From: Galbula dea
Taxonomy: Eukaryota; Chordata; Aves; Piciformes; Galbulidae
DNA length: 64,000 nucleotides
Assembly: GCA_013399015.1 (NCBI GenBank)
Contig: VWZX01009070.1
Coordinates: forward strand, 124,001-188,000
Direction of reading: 5' to 3'
The translations under genes were made by a program, and so were the position numbers. The notes beneath the pieces were generated by a model. It did no database searches. It saw only the letters and a program-made list of their open reading frames with translations, and was not told where the DNA came from. How positions within the stretch are numbered: the first letter of the stretch is position 1; the number at the start of each line of letters is the position of its first letter. This document shows positions 1 to 13,080 of the stretch, piece by piece.

Positions 1-3000
1 AATTATAAGTAAAATGGTGATGAGATGAGAGACCAGGGTAGTAGTCTTTTCAAATACTAAGTGGAACAAAGGGACTTAATTCCATTATATACAGATGGGA
101 ATGGGCTTTAGAGATGTTCAGGATATTCTAGGTATTCCAGAAAAGGATGGTTCTCCTACAGGTCCTACTTTTTTTTTATTAGCCCTGTTCCTATATACCC
201 TAGGGAATCTGAAATGCCACTTGATGTATCTGTCTGGGTAGCCAAATTAAGCTGTAGTTATTTATCTTCTGGCTAATTAATGTTGTCTAAAATGAGTTGT
301 ATTGTCATTTTTCATTAGTCAAAAAGAAAAAGACTGTCCCTTTCCGGGAGAATACATGGTAGATTTATATGCTTATAAGCCAGGCTTCTTTTCTCAACTG
401 CTTATTGCATGTGACTGCCACACTCCACTCACTAAAGATAGAAAGCAATGGAGTGATTCAGTTTTAAATACTGGTGCTTAGTGTCACTATTGATACCACA
501 GACTATCGTGTCCGGTATGCAGGCTGGAGACAAAGAATATCACTATTTCCTACAGAACCTGTGCAATATCTGTTAACATCATGCAGAAGTTCCAAATAAC
601 CTCTACTGTTTCAGGACTTCAGATTTCTAACAAAAACACTTAAATTATGTCTGCAAGTTTTTATGACTTGAAAGACAATCCAGCTGCTAAGCAAACATTC
701 AATTTCTATAATATCTTGTGCTGAATACTTTCAATACAGAACTCCCATTTTTAATTATAAAACTAATTTAAACTGGCACCATCACAGCGATGGAAAACCA
801 GCTGAAGGACAACCAACAAAGTTATGTTAAATTGCAACAGCAAAAGAGGTGCAGCCAGGATTGGCATAAAGCCTGGTTTTATTTATCAACTTTATTTCTA
901 CTTTGGATAGAGGAATAAATGTCACATTAATTATATTTTCAAATGATATGAAATTGGAATTTATTGAAAATATCATTGTAGATACAGAAATAATATACCA
1001 AGGGAAGTTAGTACTTTTGGCAGGAAATAAAACTACATTTAGTCTTGGGAAATATACAGGCTGTGCATCTGGGGAATAACAATTCAGAAAGACCATTTGA
1101 AACAGGGAGGAAATTTTGTTGGCAATAAAGACGAGGGGTGAAGAGAATAGCAAACCAGATGAGAGCTTCAAGGTAGTGTAGTGAACAAAATAAAGAAACA
1201 ATGATCTGCAGAAATAATGTTAGGAAGTAAACATAGATACTCTTTGCTTTTTGGTATTAGAAATTAGTTACTAGAACACTGAGCAAACTGTGACATTTTA
1301 TAATGAAGAATAGTTTGACAAATGTAAAAAAATAGACACGAAATATAAACCCAATTCAATGTCTGGAAGAATTAGTGAGAACACTAAAGAATAAAAAAAT
1401 CTAGACACTATAAACTAGCTACAGGAAATTGCTAATGAGAATAACATTTTGAAATATGTGAAGGGTATAATACTGAAATAAAAGAATTGTAAATAGGAAA
1501 ATTAGATGACATTTACTCAAAGAAAAGTCAGACTGTGAAGGTGACCACATTGTAGAAGAGTATGTTTATTTTTGAACTCCTCATCTGTAGAAATAATTGC
1601 ATACACAATTTCTTGGGTTAATGGTAAATTTCAGCTAATGGTTTTTCAGTATTTTATATTGTGTAACCATTTTCCCAGGGATTCTTCACAGATAGGTTAT
1701 CCCATCAAGGAGGCAATTTATTAGCATATGCACCATTTGGGGGTGCATGGTTTCAATGTTCTGCTAATAGCAAGGATAAGAAAAGTTAAAACAATTTTGA
1801 AAGGCAACGCTTCTTTAGGATCTTTCTTCTTCTTACTCAGATATTCTAACCTCTAGCTAAAAGTCTGCACCAAGAAACTTTGGAAGGTTGAGCCTATACT
1901 GTCAACGATGTTTACAATGTCCTTGTTCCACAACTTTCGGTTTTGGGTGTCTGCAGACTGTCTTCTTTCTCCACATGTGCATACCCCGTACACAACTGAC
2001 AGCTCAAATCATTCAATGGAACAGTGGAAAACCCCAAATACGTGTGTCCGTGTGTGTCTGTGTCTGTATAGATATATATAATGGGTTGGCAGACCTCCTT
2101 GATGCGGTCTCTCTAGAGATCTCTTCCTGTATTCTTCTGCACTGATACATTTGCTAATGTTATAACTGTGAAAAATTAGGGCTGTCTTTTCATTCTGTAG
2201 TGGGGGGTTTTTGTTAATAATTGTTTTTAGCACCAACCTGTACTTCTCAGTTGATTATATCTTTATTTCACCTGATGACTTTCTGCAAGGTAGGTCCAGA
2301 AAGAAAGGGAGAAAATCATTGTCATCTCCCATTCTTTTTAACTCCCTTTTCTTTGAAGACTATATGTTTATGTGTAGGCTGTATAGATTCCAAAACTGTG
2401 GTTTTCCTGAAAGGAAAGTTGAGGTGTTCCTATGGGGTTCTCGTTTATGTGATCCATGTTTAGCAATCCATATTAGCTTAGAAGGCAGACAAGGGGCCAC
2501 CTGTTTGTTGACACAGAAGAACTAGACTTGTTGGTCCACTGTTTGTAAGTTGATTTATTAAGGTGAGGCAAGTATTTTATAGGAAATGTCATTTCCTTCA
2601 TAGTCTAAAGTTAAAGCGATATATTCCACCAAGGGATTTGTTGGAATACAAGATATATTGGGTGAAATGATCTGTAAAACATATATTGTGTGCACATCCT
2701 CCACATTCTTTTCAATATATTTGTGAAAAAATGAAATGTTACTGAATAAATAAATATTTTAAACTATTTCGTCAAGTTCTCATTCAAATAATACCATCAA
2801 AGACTTTATAAATTTAATTAATACTGAATGTATTGTTACAATGACAATAAATTTCCTAGCTTAATAAACAACCACATCACTAATGAAGTGTGAAGACAAT
2901 TGCAAGGAGACAGTTAATTAGATCATTTATAACTCATTAAGTAGCAAACTGCTATACCCCCTGTTGGTTACTGCTAGTGATGAAAAGAGATAAAATAGCA

Positions 3001-5259
3001 GAACTGTTGTTTCAGTTGTTAAATTAAGTTTACACGTTCTAAGGAGTATAATACATGTATCCATTTATTTCATTAGCATCTCTTTTTCTACTGAAGCCTA
3101 GTTTACAGGTCTTTGGAGTGTGAGAGCTCAATAGGGAATTTGGTCTTATATTGTCTCAATGCAATTGCATTTCAAATTAAAATACATACAGAAAATGTTG
3201 CTATGTGGTTGTATGAGCAAATGGTTGCTTGTCTACAGCAGGATCATTTGCCATTTAGAAAGGTGGTTTCAGTCAGGCAATATTCAGTTTTTGAGTACCA
3301 ACAAGAAAGTGTTAAGGAAAGGGAAGTTCTGTCTACTATGCTTTAGACTGAAGTTTGTCTAAATCTTCCAAGCGATGATGTGAACAAGATGTCAAAAATG
3401 ATCACAATAAAATCAGGCCTTCTTTTTTTAAATTTTGTGTAAGCTGTAATTCAAATAACAATGACAGTGAGTTAACTACACCTTAGTGGAAGGACAGAAG
3501 TGAGTATGTTTTCAGTTTATGAGCTTTTTAGCATTAATTTAGGTGACTAGCATAGGTGTTACCTCAACAAAGTATCATGCACTTTGCTTAGATATATGTG
3601 TTACTATAGTTTATATAACCACCCTATGACATCAGTTAAGAATATCTAATGTCTCTGAAAATCTGTAAAGAGACAGCCACTTTTAAAACAGATGTCTAAG
3701 GGTTTTTACAGCCTACATGGTTGGCCCAGTCTGGTCAGTTAAATACCTCTCTCTTTTAATGAGTCTGTGGAGAACTAAGTGAAACACAGCATGTGGAAAG
3801 TCCTTGGTTCTATGCTTCATTCAGTCTATGTGAGAAGCAAGATACTTTGCAAGATCATTATCACTATAAATACGTTCAATTCTTTTTTTAAAAAAAAAGC
3901 CTAGATGTTTTATTTGTAACTAGGCATACAATTGTCATTGATGAGTAATCAATTCAACACAGAATCTGATGTTTAAGGTATTTAGCTGAGTTGGAAAACG
4001 TAGATCTCCAATTCCTACTCCCAGAGTAGTTTTTATCTCTCTCTCCAGACAGGTGGAGACTAAAATAATCCTTAGTAATTGTCATAGTCCCAAGAAATAC
4101 ATATGTTTAGCCTGCTTTGAGACTAAAAAAGTCCCAGTTTCTGGTTGAATGTTAGAGCTAGGCACTTTCAGCACAAATGTTGAAATCATTCATGCTATAT
4201 AGAAACTTGCAAGGTCTTTCAGGGGACTTTAATTCTCTTTTCCTGAACATAGATCAATATTAATCTTCCAGGATAGATACTCTTGAGAATTCATGTTTAA
4301 TTAGACACCTAGGGAACCTCAGGCTAAGAAGGAAGTAATTTATTATTTTTTGGATGCAAGTGAGGTTAACCAGTCAGAGAAAACACACAGACAAGATTGC
4401 TGTGTTGGTCTTGGTTTGATTTTAAACACCTAATTCACAGCATGACCAGGTTTCCCTGTTCTGCTTGTTCCTTATCTCCTTATGTTATAAAGTTCTGCTA
4501 TTTTTTCATAAACCCCTCTCAAAGAGTTGTCTTATATTTATTTTTGTTTTAATTTCTTTAACCTTTCATCATGGTGACAAATGACATTTGTTATTGACTA
4601 ATGCAAAGTGGCATCCACTGAAAGAGTGAGCTCTCTATCTGATTTTTAGACTGGAACAATGGAAAAGAAAAGTGTGATTATTTTAATGAACACTTGTCAT
4701 ATTGAAAAGTGTTTTTCATCTTTAAAGAACCTTAAGAATAAGAACATGGAATAGATTGGGTTAAAATCTGTTTTGTTCCCTAGAGTGTGAAATTTGTTCT
4801 CTACAGCAAAAATATGTTTTTATCGGAAAAATAAGCATTATCAGTGTTTGAAAATCTTATTTAGAAAAATAATTTTAAAACCATTTTCTGTCTAAGAATT
4901 AATATGAGGTGACATAGTATATTTCTTCATGAGCTGACCTGAATAAATAGGAAAAACCCATAAAACTAATATTTCCATAGAAAATAATTGTTTAGTATTA
5001 AGCCTATTCTATTCTGAAAAGGGGACTAAAAGAAGAAAGCACATGCTAATAAATTCTATGGTAATAATGTGTAACTTTTTTTTTCTATCACAGATAGTTA
5101 TAACCTGACTTGCTATGAAAATTAAATGAGCAGAGAAGGGCTTACAATACACTATGTGTCTTTGGAAGAGACAACAAACTCATGAAGTTTTATGTAGCCT
5201 AAACCAAGTGTCTAAAAATCAGGATGATTTTTCATGTCTTGGACAACATACAAGTCATG
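1..5259. other. AT-rich unique DNA, no gene seen
   Basis: I see no recognisable exon, RNA gene or transposon here. Open frames are short (up to about 124 codons), which is what AT-rich random sequence gives, and none has a recognisable domain. Short poly-A/T runs and one TG/TA microsatellite are the only simple features. Confidence 0.6.
2041..2080. repeat. TG-rich then TA-rich microsatellite
   Basis: Interrupted GT repeats (CGTGTGTCCGTGTGTGTCTG and on) pass into a short GATATATATA run. It is a degenerate dinucleotide tract with no flanking element visible. Confidence 0.75.
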
Positions 5260-5464
5260 ATATTATGTGGGAGAGAAGAAACGAGAATTTTTGGCTGCCC
5301 AGAGAGGTGGTGGAGTCACCATCCCTGGAGGTTTTTAAGAAGAGGATAGATGTATTTCTTCAGGGGATGATTTAGGGGTAAGAGTAGTGTAGGGCTATTG
5401 GTTGGACTAGATGATCTTGAGGGTCCTTTCCAACCGTAATGATTCTGTGATTCTGTGATTCTGT
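5260..5464 (+). mobile_element. CR1 LINE, 3' end fragment
   Basis: This is the last part of CR1 ORF2 plus the 3' UTR, on the plus strand. The frame reads LPREVVESPSLEVFKKRID, stops, then runs through GGTTGGACTAGATGATCTTG and CCTTTCCAACC to a tail of three ATTCTGTG units. By eye it differs from the 43.8-kb copy at about seven positions in roughly 150 bases, so the two belong to one fairly young subfamily. It is strongly 5' truncated, as is usual for CR1. Confidence 0.93.
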
Positions 5465-6967
5465 TAAACTGTATAAAAAAGATCACATTATGTATCTAAA
5501 TATCTTATTTTGAAGGCAAAAATCTTGAAGCACAAAAAAAAAGGAATCCAAATGACTCATAAATATTTTAATTATGATATAATAGGTCAAGGCATTTTGT
5601 TATGGACCTAGATGGAAAATTAAAGCCTAGTGTATGCCTCTGAGACCTCAAATACTTACGATTGGTAACTGATAAAAAGACTTTCGAATTTAATGCAAGG
5701 TTTAAATGTGTCTAGAAGGAAGAGCCCTTTTCCTCCCTCTTATTAAGTGATCTTTTAAGATGGTTAAAAAAAAAGTATCTATTTTTTCTTGCAGTGAACA
5801 GTGTATTAGTACAAACTTTAAATGCTCTAAGTTATATTTTTCTATGTAATTTTCTTATAGCTTGCGGGTGAATAGACTGTGATGAAGGTTAGAATACCCA
5901 TTATTCTAACGTCCCTTAGAGGGAAAAGAGGCAAAGTGGTCAAAGAAAGACCTAATTCATCAGCTAAAAATCCTAGCTTCACTGGGAATATTCATTGCAA
6001 TATTTCTCCAATGAATAGTGATAAGCAGTGTAAGAGACATGTAATATTTTAATATTAGAGGAGAAATCCTTTCCATTCATGAGAAATATAGTTTTATTAT
6101 CCATCTACACTCACATTGACACCATATTGTGAAGTGCATGTTGTCCAATAATATTTTAAGGGAAACTTCTTTATATTTCTCTTTCGAGGAGAATTTAACA
6201 TACTATCTTAACCTTTTCTCTGTCTTAAAGTTAGTACCTTTACATGTTCTCTATTTGAAGGAAGAGCTTTATAACTTTCAAATGATATGAACTTTCTAGT
6301 CATTCTAGAAAGAACTTATCTTAATAGTACTTTAAGTGACGCATTAGGCTTCAGATACTAAAAAATATTTTCTCTTACCAAACTTCTGATGAACCACTTC
6401 TGCTACAGCATCAGTGGTGGCAGTGATGTAACTGCCATTATGGGAGTTGGGTTCTATTTTGGGTTTCTGTGTATTTGCATATATTTCATTTTATTATTAC
6501 TATTTTCATTAAAATAGTTTTAGTTTCCTTTTCCAATTCATAAGCCTCTCTCCCTTATTTGCTTTCTCTTCCCCTTTGCTAAAGGCAAAGGGTTAATAGT
6601 GAGTGTCTATCACTTGTTCATATGCTGGCCAAGTCCTAAAGCTTGATACACTCAGCTACCCAGGACTTCTGGAGCCTAAGCAGCCAACCCCCAGTGCTCT
6701 CACTTATTTCACCCTGCCACTTCACCCATTCACCAGCTGCTCCAACTTGATCCTTGATAAAAATCATGTAAACCGTTACATGCCTGCACTTGCTCGAGTT
6801 GCAGGTACCGTGGAAACATACCCTTTCAAACCATGATTTGCCTCCAGTTGCTGGCATTCAAATGCTCATACACACACATGCATACACAGCCTTCACCCAG
6901 GACAGAAAAGAGACAGGATCCCGAGTGCCAAGTGCAGGTATGGACTCCCCAGTACAAGTGTTATGTA
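5465..6967. other. AT-rich unique DNA with a less AT-rich stretch at about 6640-6960
   Basis: No gene is seen. The stretch 6640-6960 is less AT-rich and contains short CA runs; it might be an old unclassified repeat, but I cannot name it. A small hairpin lies at 6572-6592 (CCCTTTGC, 5-base loop, GCAAAGGG). Confidence 0.5.
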
Positions 6968-7254
6968 AACATGCTAGAGCAAGTTCAGTGAAGGACCATG
7001 GGGATGCTTAAGGAATTGGAGTATTTGTCATATGAAGAAAGGCTGAGAGAGCTGTGACTGTTTAGCCTGAAGAAGAGAACACTCAAGAGGATCTTATCAA
7101 TGTGTATAAGTATCTGGCTGGTGTCAATAATGAAGATGCAGAATGGCCCTGACCAATCTGTTCTAGATCGGCCTTGTCTGAGTAGAGAAGTTGAACTAGA
7201 TGATCTCCAGAGGTCCTCTACTATCTCAATGATTCTGTGTTGATGTGATTCTAC
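6968..7254 (+). mobile_element. CR1 LINE, old 3' fragment
   Basis: A degenerate CR1 ORF2 tail. Recognisable pieces are GAAAGGCTGAGAGAGCTG (the RLREL motif) and GCCTGAAGAAGAGAA (FSLKKR), followed by GATGATCTCCAGAGGTCC and a decayed tail at 7229-7254. Much of the segment between the ORF2 tail and the UTR is deleted. Frames are broken. Confidence 0.85.
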
Positions 7255-8848
7255 AAATTATTCTCTTCAGAATGGATAATAATTTTTTTCTTTTTTTTTC
7301 CCCTAGGGAAAAATACAGACTTTCTTAGGGTATCTAGTTTTTAAGACTTATAAACATAGATAAGATGTGCATGTTTATTTGTATAGCCATAAGAATATAT
7401 TTTTAGCATACACAAACATGCTCTCAAACATATCAAACCAAAGTAAAATCTTTAGGTGTTGTTATATGAAGACAGAAACAGATGTTAAAGTGTATAAGCA
7501 AACACTGTTGTTGCAAATGAACAGTTAGTGGTTCCTGCTCAAAATAATTCTCTTTTTGCATGTATAAAAAGTTATGAAACAGCCTTCAGTTACCTGATTA
7601 TGAAGATGAAATTCAATTTGCAACCAAGACAGCTACAATTAGATATCTAGATCTGCTTGAAGCCAATTGTCTCAGCTTCTCTCACAATTAGTAGAGGTTA
7701 GACTGTGATACAATGTCCCATGTATAAGTTTCTGGAAATTTTTCCTTTGCTTTAGTGTCTTTCCTGGTCTTCAGTAGTCACTTCAGGAAGGCACATATTT
7801 CCCTGTTTACTACAGCTTCTGGTTTTAAAATATAATAAGTACTAAGTAATAATGAAATAGTAACAATACATATTAAAATAAATATTATTATGGCAGCCTT
7901 TCTTCTTGGAAGAGAAGAGGGAAGGTCTGATAGATATAAGGACAGTAAGAAGTTTGAATACAGTAAGAATCAAATAAATCCTGTGAATTACAGAAGAACA
8001 ATATCAAATGACAAAGCCAAATTTCTTAATTGCAAAAAAAAAAAAAAATAGATGCTTTTATTTAATATTTTAAGAGAAGGAAGACACATTATACAAGAAG
8101 ATAATTATTTTCTTATGTATCAGTAGCTAAAAATATTAATAGTTAGTAGCCCAAAACATTTTTTCCAATTATTTCTTAAACACTTGCATCATTTACTGTT
8201 TCAAAGGTAGGAATACAACAGTTTCTCTTATTTAGTTTATTTATATTATCAGCAAAAAGGAGTTTTAATTTTTAATGGCACAGCACTAGTTATTTCATTG
8301 TCCTTTTAGTGCTTACATTAATATGATTAAGTTCTTCTGTCTCTACTTCTTGTCCTGCAGCTTACTTCATTGTCTTATTGGCACTGTTAGCATTTTAATG
8401 GTTTCCTGTGGACCTGGAAGACATCCTGTGGATGTTTACACGGTATTAACTTAATTACACATCTACCTCTATTTGCTGTAGTTGCTATATTTTTAATTGC
8501 TTATGACTTTGTTGTTGAGCTCAGATTACTCTAATCACAACTTGAATGCCCCTTTAAAGTCTTTTTTTTTTGTTTGTAATGATTCAAATTAGAAGAATAA
8601 TTAGTGGTTTTAACTGTTCTCAAGATCCAAGCTATTAAACTAAATGTAGGGCAACAGTGTTTTCTTAAACTTTGAACATGTCTTGTGCTATCCTGATAAT
8701 CACCCATCAAAGGATTTTTTAAAATCACTCTATTATCTCCAAATTATTTGTAGTTGTTTTATCACTAGAAAGGAACCTGTTGTTTACAAACATGTCACAA
8801 GATATCAGCTGAGATGATATACCTTTAGATAACAACTAAGAGCAATAA
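7255..8848. other. AT-rich unique DNA
   Basis: Nothing recognisable. A run of fifteen A at 8034-8048 is present without a recognisable retroposon body in front of it. Confidence 0.6.
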
Positions 8849-9170
8849 AATCACAGAATCACAGACTTTTTGAAATTGGAAGAGACGTTTTGAGGTCATC
8901 TAGCTCACCTCTCCTGCTCAAGCAAGTTCAGGTAGATCAGTTTGTTCATGGCTTTATCCAGCCAGGCTTTGAATGTCTCCAAAGATGGAGACACAATAAC
9001 TCTTCTGGGCAATCTATGTTTGACTACTCTCTGAGTGAAAAAGTTTTTTCTTGTATTAAGATGGGATGTCATATATTTCAGTTTATGTCCATTGCCTCTT
9101 GTCTTGTCACTGGGCATCACTGAAAAAAAGCCTGCCTCCTTCATCTTTCCTTCACATCAAGTATTTTTGA
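8849..9170 (-). mobile_element. CR1 LINE, 3' end on minus strand
   Basis: It starts with the inverted CR1 tail (AATCACAGAATCACAG). Reading the minus strand it carries the ORF2 C-terminus: SDKTRGNGHKL, LNTRKNFFTQRVV and a decayed LPRRV...SPSLETFKAWLD stretch. About 320 bp, truncated at its 5' end near 9170. Confidence 0.92.
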
Positions 9171-9864
9171 CTCAAAGGAGAAAAATAGTCACTTTCAGAG
9201 TGCAAATTTTCTCATTTACAGCATACCTAACATAATTGTTAAATTATGTCTTAAATGCCTAAATAGGAAAAGATACTAGAGTGTCAGGGTCAAAAGTAGG
9301 TTTCTATATTACAGATGTTTAAATTAAGTGGTGCAACCCCATCTTCTGTTTGTAGGCTATCAATGTTTCAACTAAATGTGTACTTATTCCAATTACAAGC
9401 TCATAGTTTCACATCTTTTGAAAATTTTCAGCAGCACGAACGTTTTTATTTCCAATATTATGTCTGCAAGGTAAATTTGAGTGTAAACACAGACCAACCT
9501 TCAGATTAGACAAAGAGAAAATGTATACCCTGTGGAAATGCAATTTACTGTCCATATAAGTGTCACAGTATGGAACAAGATGCCCTTAGTTACAAACTGC
9601 AGCACATGCAAGGGAAACTACCTGCAAGTCATTAAGTGCAGCAGGAGAGAAGTTTATATAATTTAAGTCAAACTGAAAGACCTGGAAAATAGGATATCCA
9701 TTAGAAAGGGAGAATCAATAAAAAGAGACTGAGACTTATTTCTGTGAAGAGTGACTTGCAGGTCAAAACACTTTTGATGTATGACAATTAAAGAAATACT
9801 TGAAACATGAGCAACCTCCTAGCTGTCTCAGATCAGACAGTTTTCCAAAAGAAATGAGTAACTT
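9171..9864. other. AT-rich unique DNA
   Basis: No gene or clear repeat is seen between the two CR1 fragments. Confidence 0.55.
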
Positions 9865-10172
9865 TGAGGAAAATAAGATTATCAGGAGTAGTCAGCATGG
9901 ATTCATGAAGGGGAAGTCATGCTTGACCAGTAAGATGGCCTTCTATGATGGTTTGACTAGCTAGGTAGATGAGGAGAGAGGAGCAGATATTGTCTACCTT
10001 GCACTTAGCAAGGCTTTGACACTGTCTCCCATAACATCCTCATAAGCCAGCTTAGGAAGCGTGGGTAAGGTAAGTGGACAGTGAAGTGGACTGAGAACTA
10101 GCTGAATGACAGAGCTCAGAGGGTTGTGGCCAGCAGTGAAGAGTCTAGTTAGAGGCCTGTAGCTTGTGTTGT
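9865..10172 (+). mobile_element. CR1 LINE, internal reverse-transcriptase fragment
   Basis: This segment is from the middle of CR1 ORF2. It includes SQHGFMKGKSCLT, a decayed AFYDGLTS...VDEERGADIVYL stretch and LSKA (the family's FSKAFDTVSH region, here frameshifted). It continues to GAGTCTAGTTAGAGGCCTGT and then stops. The catalytic FADD box and the 3' tail are absent. CR1 copies normally keep their 3' end, so this copy must have lost it after insertion. Confidence 0.85.
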
Positions 10173-10754
10173 GGAAGTGAAGTAACTTAATTGCAGTAAG
10201 CACAGCCATGAATGCAAAGACATGAACTGGTGGGTTAAATTATATGATTAGTTACACTCAGATATGTTGCCTGTATTTAGAGTAGCTGGGGAAGAATGTT
10301 CAATTTATTTGTCAAGATGCATTCTTTCTTATAATTTTAACCCGTGGCTACAGAATTATTGACTACTAGAGTTCTTAAACCCATCACACTGAAAGAAGGC
10401 CTATATTTTTCTAAGTGTCATATGTGTAGTTATGCACATAGTGAGGAGTCACAAATTTCTGAATGAAGGTGTCTTATTTATGTTTATGTCTTGAAAAGAG
10501 TCCAAACTTCTAGGTGGATTTTATTCCTCTGAGAGTCATGATTTGGACAAGAGCTAATGCTAAACAATGTCAAGCTTCTGAATTTTAGATTAGCTCAATT
10601 TTGAGAGAATAAGTAAATATTAAATCCTTGAAAAATGGTGATGCTTTAAGATAAAAAAGAAAAGTAACTTCCTAAGATTCAGTTTGATTCAGGAGAATAA
10701 GGAGTTATCATGAAAGAACAACTCTGTTGATGCAAAGTATATGCCTGTCTATGA
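10173..10754. other. AT-rich unique DNA
   Basis: Nothing recognisable. If the CR1 fragment just upstream was once longer, its missing 3' part is not here. Confidence 0.5.
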
Positions 10755-11076
10755 CAGAATATAATAGAAAATAGAATAATGTTTTTCAGCTGGAAGGGAC
10801 CTATAATCTAGCCCAACTAGGATTAACAAAAGTTAAAGCATGTTATTAAGGGCATAATTCAAATACCTCTTAAACACTGACAGGCTTGAGGTATCGACTA
10901 CCCCTCTAAGAAAGCTGTTCCAGTAATTGACCACACTCTTGGTAAAAAAATGCTTCCTAATGTCCAGTCTAAACCTCCCCTGGTGCAGCTTTGAACTTCT
11001 TTAAACTCCCATGTATCCTATCACTGAGACAAGATGTCAGCACTTCCCTCTCCACTTCCCCTTCTCAGGAAGCTAC
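10755..11076 (-). mobile_element. CR1 LINE, minus strand, first part (split by an LTR)
   Basis: The inverted 3' UTR and ORF2 C-terminus of a CR1: GCTGGAAGGGACCTATAATC, then TTCCAGTAATTGACCACACT and TGCTTCCTAATGTCCAGTCT. It is interrupted at 11076 by the LTR and resumes at 11637. The two halves join in the expected order for a CR1. Confidence 0.9.
11072..11076. repeat. Target-site duplication, left copy (GCTAC)
   Basis: GCTAC lies directly before the TG of the LTR and again directly after its CA at 11637-11641. A 5-bp duplication fits ERVL-type integration. Confidence 0.85.
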
Positions 11077-11636
11077 TGTTATGGTTTGGGTTAGAACAGA
11101 ATTAATTCTGTTCAGTAACTGTGTTTTCTAAAAAGTATTCCGTGACCACGTACATAATATCATATCAGTTTCCCACACACACACACACACCTTGCCTGGA
11201 CTGTCCCTTTAAGAAACCTGAGATTCCTGAATCAAGGACACTGCAAACCCCCCCCAGGGTGGGGGGAGGCCAGGCGAATGCTGGGTTTGGCTGTGGGACT
11301 TTTGTTGCCTGGTGGGCACGAGGAAACCATCTTTTCTGCTGGGACTTTTGCCGAGCTGCGTTGCTGTCTGTCAGTGCTCTGAGACACACGTGAAGCTGCC
11401 TGGGCTGCCTGATACTGCGGCCTTGCCCCGAGACACTCTGCAGCCTCGGTCCTGACGTAATTACTTGTATGGGGTGGGGGAAGCGGGTTCTGGTGTTTGG
11501 GTCCTGTATATGTTTATATACTTTTCGTTTATGTTTGCTGTTGTTATTAAAGCAGTTTTTAGTTTTTAACTTCCAATCCAGTCTCTTCTTTAACTGCCGT
11601 GTGTGGGGGCTGGGAAGAGCCTTTAAACCCACCACA
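11077..11636 (+). mobile_element. Solo LTR of an ERVL-like endogenous retrovirus
   Basis: A 560-bp LTR. It starts TGTTATGGTTTGGG, ends CTTTAAACCCACCACA, and is flanked by GCTAC on both sides. It holds a CA microsatellite (11174-11190), a short C-run/G-run inverted pair near 11248-11268, and a GC-rich core. An ATTAAA polyadenylation signal at 11546-11551 is followed by AGCAGTTTTTAG. No internal viral region is present, so two LTRs of a former provirus have recombined to one. The 161-codon open frame antisense across it has no domain and is not a gene. The LTR partly preserved at 20149-20472 is of the same family. Confidence 0.93.
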
Positions 11637-11641
11637 GCTAC
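11637..11641. repeat. Target-site duplication, right copy (GCTAC)
   Basis: Exact copy of 11072-11076. Both belong to the interrupted CR1. Confidence 0.85.
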
Positions 11642-11715
11642 AGAGAGCAATGTGGTTAACCCTCAGCTTCTTTTTCTTCAAACTAGACAAACTCAGAGTC
11701 CTCAGCCACTCCTTT
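11637..11715 (-). mobile_element. CR1 LINE, minus strand, second part
   Basis: It continues the CR1 broken at 11076: GAGAGCAATG, CCCTCAGCTTC, AAACTAGACAAACTCAGAGT and CCTCAGCCACTCC correspond to the family's GDLI, LEKR, LGLFSL and RLREL region read on the minus strand. The 5' end is truncated near 11715. Confidence 0.88.
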
Positions 11716-13080
11716 GTTCCTCTCTGATATTGTCAGACAGAAAAAGTTCAGAAGTGATCTGAAATATTTTTGGACAAAAATGATCTAATCTGCTATATTT
11801 CTTATCAAATTTTGGTGGAGAAAAGAATTATTCAGTTTAATAGACAGACTGAAAAAGAAGTAAATTTTTGGGGTCTTATGAATTATTTTATACCAAAAAT
11901 GTTTAAATAAAATCTTTAGAAAATGTCATATTTTCCCTGTAGTTCTGGGGAGCAGGATGGAGAGACAGAGTGAAACTATTCATTGTGTACATGAATAGCT
12001 GTGGTCACTAAAAGGTGAAGCTTCTTGAAAAATTGCTTTTTACTTAAAAATACTTGTGATCTGATTTTATAGTAGCAAAGAATAGAGAAAATGCCAGATT
12101 ATAAATCTGGGTTTTGGTTTTTGGGTTTTTTTTCTGTCTAAGGCTAATGTGTATCTTTTCATCTAGAACTCATTTTTTGTCCTTTCAAGGTCACTCTTAT
12201 TAAATTAAGGTGGTGTTTAATTTTTAAAATGCTCTTCATCCTATGTAGAAGCAAACTCTATGTGTGAAGTAATAATTTTCCCTGCCAGTCAGAAGAAATT
12301 TGATTTAATTGGCTTTTATCCTGAATCATATCATTAAACTTCAAAAAGATTCATAATGAATTATTTACAGGACACATATCCTGTTTCGTCCAGTTCACTG
12401 TCTTAAATGTTTGGACTTCAGACTATAATATTTTAACAGTTCAAATCTAACAAAGGAAGGGAAGGGACTGACTAAAGGTTTATACAACCTTTTAACAAAT
12501 ATTTTCTCCTTTATAAAGTTAGTGGCAATAAGGAGTGATGGTGTAGCACAACTGTCTCCACTTCAACTTAATTTTAAAACTGTAGATTTAACAAAGCAGA
12601 AGTAACTGTAATAAAATCCCCCTGAAAGAGCACAGCATGTCTCCTTCACAGTGTTCTTCGTCAGTTCTGATTCAGAAAATGGTGGCTGCCTCGAAGGGCG
12701 GTCTTTTTAGAAATTTAACAGTGCAGTTCAGAGAAAACTAAGCCATAAGGGTTACAAAGATTCAAACACCACGGAGCCTAGTGGGGAAGCTATTATAATT
12801 GGCTTTCCACTGCTATCCTTAGCTACAAGAAATGTGTCACTATCAGAGATTCTTGGACCCCTTGTGGGTTGCAAGAACATTTGGAGATAAGAAATGACAG
12901 AGTAGAGGCCTGGAGTGTGTGCAATAAGATTGTCAGGAGAACTCTGTTCCATCTGGATACAGCCAAATTACAACATTCTGCTCTAACATTTTACAGTAGC
13001 AAGGATGTATTGGCAAGACCTATAGAAGTGCAGGTTTCATCTGTACTGGCTTTCTTCGAAAGCCATTTTTGAAGTTCAAC

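Noticed and set aside
8034..8048. A run of 15 as a processed pseudogene or SINE tail
   Set aside because: No recognisable body upstream and no flanking duplication seen.
11165..11650. 161-codon minus-strand open frame
   Set aside because: It lies antisense across the solo LTR and into the CR1; no domain, composition follows the LTR.
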